From NCBI RefSeq assembly GCF_032118995.1, contig NC_092662.1, forward strand, positions 14,583,701-14,647,700: a stretch of DNA of 64,000 nucleotides. The letters are read 5' to 3'. Below are positions 32,807 through 43,336 of the stretch, one piece after another. The position numbers and the translations under genes are program-made. Numbering within the stretch: position 1 is the stretch's first letter; every line of letters starts with the position of its first letter. The notes under the pieces are model-generated. The model was not told the DNA's origin, did no database searches, and saw only the letters and a program-made list of their open reading frames with translations. Origin of the DNA: Asterias amurensis (lineage: Eukaryota; Echinodermata; Asteroidea; Forcipulatida; Asteriidae).

Positions 32807-35074
32807 CTATTGAAAGTAAACAAGTTCGTCGTCAAATTTCATTCCGTCTTTGGCGCTGACGTAACTAACATCTCCACCATTGGACTTGTAGAGACGAAGG
32901 TGCAGGTATTCAGCACCACCAATGTGAACCTGCAACAGAAATAAAGAAAATACTTCTGTCAAAAACATCCGAATCTGAATGACTGGTCGGCAAAGCGTCC
33001 TATTGGAAACAGTACACCATTTTTTGCAGTAAACCATGAAGAAACTGCAGCTTTAGACATGGGCTTGGGACTGACCAAACGCAATTCACAATTTAAGGGA
33101 ATCGTTTCTCAAAATGTAATACATTACCGATAGCTGCAGTGCTTCTTATACCAAGTGTTAATTTATGGTCATTCATGTTTCGAGTAATTATCTCTCTTAA
33201 TTTAAAAGAGTCATTAAAAAACAATCGTTTCGTCCGCAGGCCATACCACTCTCGCAAAGAGCCATTATGGCGGACAACTCTATTTACAGCGCGAAAGCTC
33301 TAAATAGGCTCGATTTTGAATGGAGTTCGTTCAAATTTTCACACACAAAGAGTGACACAGATTGACTTTCACTCTCAAGAGAACGAAACTGACACCACTC
33401 GGACAATGGAGAGCGTGAAATGTTTACTCTTTTACTTTCAGAGGGTCCGGTACCAAAACCCTCTCTCAGACCGGTGTCAGATGCAATTGTGTCCGCCATG
33501 CAATACTGTCCGCTCCGGACACTTTTGCGTATGCAATCGTGTCAGGGGGCTATGCAAAAACCGTCCGGTGGACATGTGCGCGCGTAAGCGAGCGTGCATG
33601 CACAGTGAACATACAGCATGAATATTATTGACGTGTTTTATGATTGCACCGGATAATTTACTGCATGGACGGTTTTGCACGGGGCGGACACAACTGCATA
33701 TGCAAATGTGTCCGAGCAGACACAATCGCATTATGCAGCAGCGTCCGGGCGGATATTTTTGCATATGCAATAATGTCCTCCGGATAGTATTGCACAGAGC
33801 ATGCGACAGTGATAATATTTTACTTTAGTAGGCCTTTACCTTGATGAAATAGTTGACTCCGTTGACCAGCTGTGTTCTGTAGGTCGTCGCTTCGTACATC
33901 TCGAGTTCTCTGTTGACATCAGTCTCCACGTCAGATCTCACCTATAAAAAAAACCAAAGACTTTTGTTTTAAGAATGGATGCAGTGAATTATTTTTGAGT
34001 AAAAAGAAAACCCCTTACTTATAGCAAAATAGTGCATCTCTGCCTGCTTTTCTCAAAATTTGCCGCTCTGGTCCAGTTAGACTTGACTCAAGTCCCAATC
34101 CCGTGCCATCCCCAGGAAACTATTGTTTTGTGATGCTCTGGACCTCGCACACGAGAAAGGACCTTGAATCAAGTCTATGGTCCAGTCGGATCTTACAGCT
34201 GGCATTGACCAGCGGACCACTAATATTAGGAAGAACGCTTCTTCTTTGTTGTATCTCTGTCATTGTCTACCACAGTTTAGTTTGTGTAATAAATTATTAT
34301 TTACCTGGTCAACATAACCCTGAATCTCCGGAGTGGCATCCCTGGGCTCAGTCAAAGATCCAGTTCCATAGATCTCTGAAAGTAAAGTTGTATCAACCAC
34401 GACAAAATTAAAGCATGATTATGGCATTATTTTGGGAACTATTGGTATATTACTTAAAACAATTGTTAGCATAAAAACTTACTTGGTGTAACGACCAATT
34501 ATTGAGAGCCGTTGATATTATAAAACTTTGTGAGAAACGGCTTCCTTTGAATTAAGTAACGTATAGTTTTTGAGAAAGAGATAATTTCTCACTCAAATAT
34601 TAAAAGAGTTCAGCTGAACCCCATTATATTATAGGCATCTAAAAGCCCACAAAATGTGCAACAAATGTTTTTTTCCCATTTCTCTTGCAACTTCGACGAC
34701 AAATTGTTATCTTATGCATTATGTAGGAGTGCACCAAGTGAAATACTGGTCTCTGACAATACCAAATTGGAACCCTTCGATTGTTTTGATAAGGGACAAC
34801 CGGTTATAAACACTGGTCATTATCAAAGGTTTAAACACCCCCACGTGACGCGCTCTCCACCAATAGGAATAGCGAAACTGTCTGAGGTATTTATGAATCC
34901 TATACAATAATTATTATGAAACTATTTTTGTTAAAAGCTTTACCTGAATACAGAGAAAACTAGCCACTTTTGAAAAAAAACAAAAAGTAAATTTTAGAGT
35001 TTTTTACCTTTTACGGAGACGGCCAAAAACATGGCACCAATGAGTAGGAATACGGATAAAATTCTGCCGGCCAT
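32807..35074 (-). CDS. Secreted stefin-like cystatin (cysteine protease inhibitor), complete
   Basis: Exons 35074-35008, 34375-34305, 33941-33840 and 32929-32807 join in phase to 120 residues. The N-terminus MAGRILSVFLLIGAMFLAVS is a convincing signal peptide. The mature part has a short N-terminal trunk with Gly, the first hairpin QLVNG (residues 70-74, fitting QxVxG), NYFIKVHIGGAEYLHLRLY, and a C-terminal DELVYF that matches the stefin end (HDELTYF). No disulphide-forming cysteines are seen. Stefins block papain-like cathepsins by wedging the trunk and two hairpins into the active site. Classic stefins lack a signal peptide, so this is a stefin fold with a secretory leader. The intron between exons 3 and 4 holds two mobile-element relics. 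Confidence 0.95.
33191..33437. mobile_element. Decayed foldback MITE, CTCTCTTAAT type
   Basis: Starts TCTCTCTTAATTTAAAAGAG, shares the inner CATACCACTCTCGC and GACACCACTCGGACAA blocks with 10842-11080, and loses its right end where the next repeat begins. Cystatin intron 3. Confidence 0.65.
33445..33800. repeat. Cluster of GTCCG / ATGCAAT motifs
   Basis: About ten alternating copies of TGCAAT or TGCATATGCAA and GTCCG/CGGAC blocks, partly inverted about a centre near 33610. It looks like an imperfect foldback. One octamer-like ATATGCAAATG is present. Cystatin intron 3. Confidence 0.55.
34425..34800. repeat. Decayed family 1/2 TTAA-element relic without ends
   Basis: Retains TTGTGAGAAACGGCTTCC, GTTTTTGAGAAAGAG and GCAACTTCGACGAC in family order, but no terminal repeats. 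In cystatin intron 1, starting about 50 nt upstream (in transcript sense) of exon 2. Confidence 0.55.
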
Positions 35075-35315
35075 TTTCACAGTTTTGTCAGGCAAGTTGC
35101 TGAGTGAGAATGAGAAGTCGTCGATGCTGCGTTCGGTCAAATCGGAATGAATTTTCAAGAGCGATTCATGAGAATTTATAGTTTTTTTAGGAGACGTCAG
35201 CTGTTGGCTTATCAGAAGTTGACTGGGTTGAATTAAAGGTCTTGGTCACGGGTCCGCCAATCAAACAGACTGATTAGATATGATAAAAATCGTTATGCCT
35301 GTCACTTTTTCTTAA

Positions 35316-35865
35316 AGGTACTGGACACGTTTGGTAATTACTCGAAATATGTTAGCTTTAAAAAAAACTTGGTAACGAGCAATGGAGAGAGCTGTTGATA
35401 GTATAGAGCATTGTGCAAGAAAGGACTCACTCTGAAGTAACGTAGTTTTTGAGAAAGAGGTAATTACTCATATGAGAAAGATTTCTTGGCCTAATTTCAT
35501 AAAGTTGTTAAGCAAGAAGTAGGCTATACTACTTGACAAACTTTGCTAAGCAAAACTTGAGTCGGGCACCAGCCACGACAATGCAAACTTAATGTGATTT
35601 GGGTTGGTATGCCTAACTTGTTTCTGCTAAGCAGTACTATTCTGTGCTGCAAGTTTTGTGTGGCAGGCTTTATGAACTTGGGGCCAGGCCTCAAACCCTT
35701 TTCGGGCATGTGACGACACTAGTGCAACAATGGTGGTTTTTATTAGTTTTCTAGCAACTTCGATGACCAATTGAGCCAAAATTTCCACAAGATTTGTTTT
35801 TTATGCATATGTTGCAATTCACCAAGTGAGAGTGTTTGGCAAATTACCCAACGTGTCCAGTGTCT
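35316..35865. mobile_element. TTAA-flanked MITE, family 2, with nested foldback
   Basis: TTAA flanks (35312-35315, 35866-35869); ends AGGTACTGGACACGTTTGG and inverted CCAACGTGTCCAGTGTCT. An insertion of the GGCCTAATTTCATAAAG family occupies about 35489-35690. Lies 240 nt upstream of the cystatin start. Confidence 0.75.
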
Positions 35866-36146
35866 TTAAAAAACATCAAAAACTTATCACAGCCTGAAAC
35901 TATTGTGAATTGCACAGATGTTGCGCTCAATAATATTTCGCAAAACAAGGTATCTAGACAATCTGAAAGTAAGACAATGGATTAATTAATCGTTTAAGCT
36001 TTAAAAGCTGATTACATTATTACCAGCTGTGTCATTTTTGTCTGAACTAGTTCTGGTTCATTGTCATTCCTGTCACAAGCATGGTCTATAGTTAAACGTC
36101 GAATTTTTGCAGGATACGGGACTTCAGTCTATCTCGATACACAAAG

Positions 36147-36356
36147 ATGACATATTATGAAAGAATGACATTCTCGAATTTATTTGAAAATATTATGAAA
36201 GACGACCCTACGCCTAATACTTCAATTGAAATCGACGACGAAGTCGATGTATCGATTAATTTATGTCCTCCATTGGGCATGATAATAAGCTATACAGGTG
36301 TGTCTTTTATTATTATTATAGCCGGCCTCAAAGTATTTAAAGAAGATTTCATCTGA
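36147..36356 (+). CDS. Possible small hypothetical protein with one membrane segment
   Basis: An uninterrupted 69-codon frame starts MTYYERMTFSNLFENIMK, has an acidic middle (EIDDEVDVS), and ends with a hydrophobic stretch (about residues 44-62: LGMIISYTGVSFIIIIAGL) followed by KVFKEDFI. It overlaps none of the repeats I can name and its codon mix looks gene-like. No splice partners, homologue or promoter were recognised, so it may equally be chance or the last exon of something else. Confidence 0.25.
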   Translation: MTYYERMTFSNLFENIMKDDPTPNTSIEIDDEVDVSINLCPPLGMIISYTGVSFIIIIAGLKVFKEDFI

Positions 36357-36524
36357 GCAGGTAATTAAAGTCATGAAAAACTAGCCTGAACATCTGACGT
36401 CACACTTCGAGGCTTGTGAATTAGCCCAGAGAGTGTGCTCGAGCCTAGGTCAATCCCGCCCATAATCACCGTTCACCTACATTCATTTTGCTTTGAGATA
36501 TATGCCGCAGTCAAATCATATAAT

Positions 36525-36996
36525 GGGTGCGTTCGTTTAGCTTCCCTGGGTCGACCCCGGTGTGTGGCGGTTTTCTTTTTTAGGACGAACGTGGGTTATT
36601 ATCTGCACACGTTCGTCCTGGGAAAAAAAACGCCACTCACCGGGGTCGACCTGGGGAAGCTAAACGAACGCACCCAATACAACATCATTGGGTGCGCTCG
36701 ATTAGCTTCCCCGGGTCGACCCCGGTGTGCTCATTCAGGACGAACGTGGACAGATAATTACGCCAAATTCGTCCTGGAAAAGTCTTGTTTTGTTTGTATC
36801 CAGGACCGTGTGCAGGTAATTACTCACGTTCTTCCTGGAAACAAAGGGTGCGTTCGTTTAGCTTCCCGGGGTCGACCCCGGTGTGTGGCGGTTTTTTCCC
36901 CCAGGACGAACGTGTGCAGATAATTACCCACATTCGTCCTGGGAAAAAAACCGCCACACACCGGGGCCGACCCAGGGAAGCTAAACGAACGCACCC
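36525..36996. mobile_element. Three consecutive foldback units with GGGTGCGTTCGTTTAGCTTC ends
   Basis: Units 36525-36675, 36690-about 36840 and 36846-36996 each begin GGGTGCG(T/C)TCG(T/A)TTAGC and carry GGACGAACGTG...GTCCTGG arms. Units 1 and 3 are near-perfect palindromes ending GAACGCACCC; unit 2 has lost its right end. Confidence 0.75.
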
Positions 36997-37368
36997 AAAA
37001 TCACTCACCCTTCTCGCGGTGACGTCAGTGCATCTCGGGCCAGCCCCAAGTGACCCGATCCACAAGTGGGGCACTTGGAGATTAACGTTTTAGGAGATTA
37101 ACGCAAATAATGTAACCAGGAAAGAGCAGTGTTAATAATCAAAAATCGTTTAATTTCCACCACCTCCAAACACGAATACTTAAAAACTACATTTACAACT
37201 TCATATTATGTAAAACTGGAATGTGACAAAAATTCCGATTAAAAATGCTTGTAAAACTACTAATTGCAGCGACTTCAACAATATTAAATGTACAATTTCA
37301 AAATTTTAAACTGCATTGAATAGACTGTTATGTGATAAAAAAAAAAATCACGGATAAAGATGTATTAA

Positions 37369-37738
37369 AGCCATTAGACACTTTCGGAACAGATTTTTTT
37401 TTTAAAGTTCACAGATTTACAAATAACTTACAGGGTTTACAGAAGGTAATGGTGAAAGACTTCTCTTGAAGTTTTATTCCATGAAATGCCAAATACTTGT
37501 TGAGAAAACATTAAAACAATATAAAATTCTCGATATCGAGAATTACGGATTTATTTTAAAGACACGTCATGACACGGCGAAACGTGCGGAAACAAGGGCG
37601 GGTTTTCCCGTTATTTTCTCCCGACTCCAATGACCGATTGAGCCTAAATTTTCACAGGTTTGTTATTTTTATATACAAGTTGTGATACACAAAGTGTGGG
37701 TCTTGGACAATACTGTTTACCGAAAGTGTCCAATGGCT
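37369..37738. mobile_element. TTAA-flanked foldback MITE, family 3
   Basis: TTAA at 37365-37368 and 37739-37742; ends AGCCATTAGACACTTTCGG and inverted CCGAAAGTGTCCAATGGCT; central palindrome TTCTCGATATCGAGAA. Confidence 0.85.
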
Positions 37739-38088
37739 TTAAGAACACCAATTACATCACAAATTCCATCTATATATAAACGTACTTTGGGTAAAAACAA
37801 CAGTTAGAAAACAGACTGAGGATCACACATTGCCCAAGCATCGAATCGAGAGAGAAATAGGGGGTGATGGGGGGGGGGGGTGTTAGCGGACTCAAACAAG
37901 TGATATGCCAGTGCTGAATTTCAAAAAGCTGAAAATAGTATGTAACAGCTTGACCCTTTTCTAAGTTGCTAAGCAGTTACCATTTTTCACGTCAGGTACA
38001 TACGTGCAGGCGTCATACGTGAGCATAAGCCCAAAGTGGTGACGTCACCTAGTAAATAAAATTCTGACGTTCACGTTCACGTGTTTGC

Positions 38089-38237
38089 TAGACTTGTGGT
38101 CCCACGCGGTGCGATAGTCGAGTTGTGGCGGTATTCTCGCGAGATCACTGCTCAAACAGTTCGCGATCTCGCCATAGCACCGCCGCAACTCGACTATCTC
38201 ACCGCGTGGGACTCTTAACGACTTGTCCACAAGTCTA
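38089..38237. mobile_element. MULE-like foldback MITE with 9-bp target duplication, second copy
   Basis: Ends TAGACTTGTGG and CGACTTGTCCACAAGTCTA, flanked by CGTGTTTGC on both sides (38080-38088, 38238-38246). The inner arms CCCACGCGGTG and CGAGTTG differ from the 10080 copy, though TCTCGCGAGATCACTGCTC is shared. Confidence 0.82.
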
Positions 38238-38949
38238 CGTGTTTGCTCGCGTAACGAGTAGTCTGGTTCCCTGACCAAAGATTCCTTGACGTCTCTTGTT
38301 ACAGAGCCTAGTCGGTGATTTTTGGGTCTGGGAACCAGACTAGCGTAACGTGCAGCTAAAAAAAAAAACCTATCACGTGAGCACGCTGTTTCCCCCCCCC
38401 CCCCACATGCTTGTGTCAATTTACGAAAAATACACGAGGCTTTATTTCGTGACATTGGAGGAACACGATGCCTGGGAACGTGCGAGTTTCACGTCTGTGA
38501 AAAGCGTTTGTAACCGTTTGTTATGAAATGCATAATGATGTTTTAAAAGAAGAATATAACAATCCATACAAATATGCATTGGTATGAACTAACAAGGTCG
38601 GCGATTTTGTGGGGTCAAAGATTAAACTCCGCAACTGCCGTGCCCCCATTTAAACAAGCAGCAACTAAATGTAACTAAAGATTCTTTAATCCCGATACTG
38701 TTAAACAAAGCAAATTTTACAGAAGCAATATTCATACCAAGTAAGCCAATAAAAACATAATTTACCTATTAATTATAAACAATAAAAACAAAATTTACTA
38801 ATTATTTATAAACAATTAAATTTGGGTTGAACAAAGATTGATTACATTGCAGTGGGATTTGCCGGCGTTGTATCGACCGAGCTGTCAAGCCCTAATGTTG
38901 GGGGTCTCCCTATTTCGTCAATATCTTTGCATGGTGTCAGTTATATTGA

Positions 38950-39440
38950 CATGATAATTGTCAAAAGACCAGTCTTCTCACTCGGTGTATCTCAACATAC
39001 TATGCATAAAATAACAAACCCGTGAAAATATAAACTCATTGGTCGTCGAAGTTGCGAGAGAATAATGGAAGAAAAAATACCCTTGACGCTTAAGTTGTGT
39101 GCTTTCAGAATATGCTTGAATTCGAAACCTCAGCTGAGGTCTCCAATTTCAGATGCTTGAATTCGAAACCTCAGCTGAGGTCTCCAATTTCAGATGCTTG
39201 AATTCGAAACCTCAGCTGAGGTCTCCAATTTCAGATGCTTGAATTCGAAACCTCAGCTGAGGTCTCCTATTTCAGATGCTTGAATTCGAAACCTCCAATT
39301 CAGTTCAAATAATATTTTAGTGAGAAATTACTTCGTTTTCAAAAACTATGTTGCTTCAGGGGGAGCCGTTTCCTATTACGTTCTATACTATCAACAGCTC
39401 TTCATTGTTCGTTATACATAGTAAGTTTTTGTGCTAACCA
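38950..39440. mobile_element. Family 1 MITE relic containing a 41-bp minisatellite
   Basis: Retains CACTCGGTGTATCTCAACAT, TCGTCGAAGTTGCGAGA and GGGGGAGCCGTTTCCT in family order, without intact TTAA ends. Its central palindrome has expanded into the array at 39112-39297. Confidence 0.7.
39112..39297 (+). repeat. 41-bp minisatellite, about 4.5 copies
   Basis: Each unit starts ATGCTTGAATTCGAAACC, contains the palindrome CCTCAGCTGAGG and ends CTCCAATTTCAG. Copies are almost identical. Confidence 0.9.
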
Positions 39441-39652
39441 ATGGTGTCAAGAAAACAAAAAGAACAAAGCTTTCAGGAGAGACATTCACTGAAATGCCGC
39501 CAAACAGCAAGCCTTATCAAAGTCAACTTCGCAAATCGTTGTATTAAAAAAAAAAACTCTTGCTGCACAGTGCACAATACTTTCTCTGTATGATTCCGAT
39601 TGAACATGCAAGTCTTCTACTACTTTTACGAGCTATAAATTCACAGGGCCCA

Positions 39653-39847
39653 ATTTCATAAAGCCTGTAAGCACAAAATCTTGCTAAGCACAAACATAAT
39701 CCTACTCCGCTGAAACAGTTTACCAGCCAACAATCCATAAAGTTCATACCGTTACCACCGGTGCCCCATCCATTTCTTGCTCAGCAAATTAATTTGCTGA
39801 TGAAGAGCAGCATTTTCTGTTCATAAACTGCTTTATGAAATGAGCCC
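39653..39847. mobile_element. Foldback relic, GGGCCCAATTTCATAAAGC type
   Basis: Ends GGGCCCAATTTCATAAAGCC and inverted GCTTTATGAAATGAGCCC. Confidence 0.65.
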
Positions 39848-40320
39848 TGTTCTTTCCCTTTATAATACCCAGCCTCATTTAACATAAACAGCAATTTACA
39901 CAGCAGTATAGCTCTGGCAAAAATTAAAAATCAAACTTATTGACGATGACTAGAGCAAGCTAGTCGAAACGTCGAGACCAATTATTGTACCCGGCTGATT
40001 TTCTACCTTTCGCACAGGTAGTATTTATAAGCAGGACAGTTCTTTTCAGAACTAAGAAGTCTCCCGAATTCTGAAAATAAACTCTGCGAATAGTACACAC
40101 AATGGTGTTACCACAAACCTAGTTTGGAAGAAAAACAATGACATTGAACACAATCGGTTGCGTTTATTTTCACAAAAATGAATCGTGGTATTTGAATTGA
40201 ATTGAAACGATCTAGATTATTATTATTATTTTTTAGAAACAACGACAGTTTTCGGAACAAAACTGGTTGTTGCGTTTATTCATTTTCACAAAAATGAGCC
40301 TTGTGTGGAATTGGAACTTT

Positions 40321-43290
40321 TTAAATTTCTTTCTTTGGGGTTAATGAATGCTTCTCAGAAGTACTAGGACGATCATCTTTATAATCATCCTGATCATCTT
40401 TCTTACACTCTTTCTGGTTTTCATCTTCACATTCCTCGTCATCATAATCTTGGTCATCGTCTTGAGGGTCCTGGTAGTCTTCATAATCCTGCTCACTATC
40501 TTCATCCTCCTCATCCTGGATGTCTGAAGAAACATCTACGTCTATTGGCTGTTGGGAGTACTCGTCTGGTCCTGAGTGGGAAAACATTGATGTAATAATA
40601 ATAATTTGGGAGGCTATAATCATCCTTACTCGCAGCCAAGAGCTGAATTGCGAAGGACGTGTTCGAGAAACAAGCATGCAAGGGCGCCTGCCAGCCACAT
40701 CAACCCATTATGACCACGGAGCACAGCCAAGATCGAAAGTGTTGATTTTTCCCGAGGGAAGAAAACGGGGCGGTCTGGAAAACCCTCGTGGCACAGCAGA
40801 GAACCAACGTTTAACTTTAACTCAACTCACATAATTATGTGATTTATGAAGAAAAAAAACAATTTCATAGAGCTGCCGTCGATTTCACCAAACTCTTCCG
40901 AACTTAGGATTAATCTTATAGGACTTAGGACGGGTTCAGTTCTGTATCAAAAGACGTAGGACGCATTGAACCCATCCCAAGTTAGGACGGGTTCATACTC
41001 TTCCTAACTCGAGATAGGATTAATCCTATAGCGTTTCGTGAAATCGGCTGCTGCTTTTTTAACGGTAAGCAAATTTTCTGTACGAACATACCCAAAGTAA
41101 CAAGGCATTGCTATAGTGTCCACCATGTCTCGAAAAGGCTATAATAATAGAAAGGTTCATTAATATGCAACTTATTATCCACCTGTGACGTCACGCTATT
41201 TGTTCCAGCACTCAACTATTTTGCATGGATGGCGCGATATCGTTTCAAAACCATTGATCTTTTGGAGATAAAAGTTTAAATCATTAGATCATTGATCTCT
41301 TTTATGATACCAATAGTTAAAACATAGGCCATTGCGATGGCGCTAAATCACATGGAACGAAATAATATTATGGAACAATAGCATGGGTCACAGGTGCATG
41401 TTAGAGTACAGTACACTCGGTAGCCCAAGTTGAGCCATGGGGCTAAACTGAACATGGAAACAGAGTACAGTCAGACCAGGGGAAAACGTTATTTATTTAT
41501 TTAAAATCCTGGCTAAAAGATTTAAAGAGTGTATAAACACAAACAAGCAAAATTTAGTACTTAGAATAATGGAGAGGTGACAATAGGTTGGAGTGTGAGT
41601 AAGTAATGTTCCAGTTAATTTGTATAATGGACCAAACGAAAGGACCTTTTAAACATACCTGTTTTTTGACGTTTACTTGGTTGCTCACTGCTGGTCCAAA
41701 ATCTTGGTCTTTCGACTGCTGCAAGGAAGGTATTGTTACGGTCTCCAGTTACATTGGTGTGATTGTGAACAGAGCTATCTTGATGATGATGATGTGTAAC
41801 AGTGGATGGTCCTACTGGAACTGGGACAGTAATGATATGCGGACTAGGCTGGGTCACATATTGGGGCTGGGGCACCCTGCCTTTGGTTTGCAGCGTCTTT
41901 AGAACGGATTGTTGGTGTTTTGGGGCCAGCTGTTTGCCATGGCTGGTTGTTGGTTGGCGTTTTGGGGCCAGCTGTTTGCCATGGCTGGTTGTTGGTTGGC
42001 GTTTTGGGGCCAGCTGTTTGCCGTGGCTGGTTATTGGTTGGCGTTTTGGGGCCAGCTGTTTGCGATGGCTGGTTGTTGGTTGGCGTTTTGGGGCCAGCTG
42101 TTTTCCGTGGCTGGTTGTTGGTTGGCTTTTTGGGGCCAGCTGTTTTCCATGACTGGTTGTTGGTTGGCGTTTTGGGGCCAGCTGTTTGCCATGGCTGGTT
42201 GTTGGTTGGCGTTTTGGGGCCAGCTGTTTGCCGTGGCTGGTTGTTGGTTGACGTTTTGGGGCCAGCTGTTTGCCATGGCTGGTTGTTGGTTGGCGTTTTG
42301 GGGCCAGCTGTTTGCCATGGCTGGTTGTTGGTTGGCGTTTTGGGGCCAGCTGTTTGCCGTGGCTGGTTGTTGGTTGGCTTTTTGGGGCCAGCTGTTTGCC
42401 ATGGCTGGTTGTTGGTTGGCGTTTTGGGGCCAGCTGTTTACCATGGCTGGTTGTTAGTTGGCGTTTTGGGGCCAGCTGTTTGCCGTGGCTGGTTGTTGGT
42501 TGGCATTTTGGGGCCAGCTGTTGACCATGACTGGTTGTTGGTTGGCGTTTTGGGGCCAGCTGTTTGCCGTGGCTGGTTGTTGGTTGGCGTTTTGGGGCCA
42601 GCTGTTTACCACGGCTGGTTGTTAGTTGGCGTTTTGGGGCCAGCTGTTTGCCGTGGCTGGTTGTTGGTTGGCATTTTGGGGCCAGCTGTTGACCATGACT
42701 GGTTGTTGGTTGGCGTTTTGGGGCCAGCTGTTTGCCGTGGCTGGTTGTTGGTTGGCGTTTTGGGGCCAGGCCTGGCCGGGCTGCAGTGCAGCGAATGGCT
42801 GAACGTTGTGCTTGTCTGGGTTGAGGTCGTCTTTGATGGTTAGCAGATCGTGCCCGGTTAGCATTCTTTGGAGCTGTATTTGAAATGCAAATGCACTTGA
42901 AATTGCTTTTGTAATTTTATGTTCACATTTCATACAAAATTAAATACACAATTTACAAGTATAAAAAAGAAGTGAAAATGGGCTTTAATCAGGAATATCG
43001 TGAGTAACTATCCATGAAAAAAAAGAGGACAAGAGAAAACCGGGCAAGAACAAAAGAGGACAAGATAATATTCCTATACTTTTGTACACAGAAAGTTAAG
43101 GGAAAAAAAGAGGAAAATCAACCCCCCCCCAAAAAAAAAAAGAAGAAGAAAGAAAATCAGCTGAAAAGAGGAAGTCTCACATGCCTGTTAAAGTATACAA
43201 TACAAATGTCATCGAAGTTGATTGATGTAATGGATAAAATCATGTTCAGACTATGAATATATTATACATCTGATGGCTACACGTACCCAT
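40321..43290 (-). CDS. Unrecognised 489-aa protein: about 20 basic 14-residue repeats, His cluster, acidic tail
   Basis: Exons are 43290-43287 (ATGG, inside a mostly untranslated exon 43336-43287), 42873-41659 and 40571-40321; phases agree and give 489 codons plus stop. The correct frame of the 42-bp repeat is fixed by the flanking unique sequence, since the other two minus-strand frames hit stops just past it. It begins MAPKNANRARSANHQRRP, then about 20 copies of LAPKRQPTTSHGKQ (residues about 37-322), a linker with PSPHIITVPVPVGP, a HHHHQDSSVHNHTN patch, SKRQKTG (a possible nuclear signal), and an Asp/Glu-rich tail (about 425-470) ending KKEI. The composition suggests a disordered nuclear or nucleic-acid-binding protein; function is unknown. 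A candidate AATAAA (minus strand, 40275-40280) lies 41 nt after the stop. Confidence 0.75.
40858..41046. repeat. Foldback relic with CTTAGGATTAATC arms
   Basis: ATTTCATAGAGCTGCC at the left and CGTTTCGTGAAATCG at the right enclose repeated AACTTAGGA/TAGGACGGGTTCA blocks. Related in its ends to the CCAATTTCATAGAGC family. In the intron of the repeat-protein gene. Confidence 0.5.
41915..42775 (-). repeat. Coding minisatellite, 42-bp unit, about 20 copies
   Basis: The unit in coding sense is CTGGCCCCAAAACGCCAACC followed by AACAACCAGCCATGGCAAACAG (42 bp); it encodes LAPKRQPTTSHGKQ. Changes fall mostly at four sites (R/S/C, P/L, H/R, K/Q). There is no length change that breaks the frame, since 42 is a multiple of three. 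Confidence 0.95.
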
Positions 43291-43336
43291 TGTCTCCTCA
43301 GTTGTAGCAGGACAATCAGCAGTTTTCCTTGCGAGT

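Noticed and set aside
36435-36923. 162-residue plus-strand open frame
   Set aside because: It runs across three foldback units and translates their inverted arms; repeat-derived.
39112-39297. CRISPR-like array
   Set aside because: Units are contiguous with no spacers and the host is an animal; it is a minisatellite.
41920-42843. 307-residue plus-strand open frame of WLLVGVLGPAVCHG repeats
   Set aside because: It is the antisense shadow of the coding minisatellite; flanks offer no splice or start support.
42031-42933. Minus-strand frames ANSWPQNANQQP over the repeat
   Set aside because: These frames meet stops just past the repeat and do not match the splice phase; the LAPKRQPTTSHGKQ frame runs through both ends.
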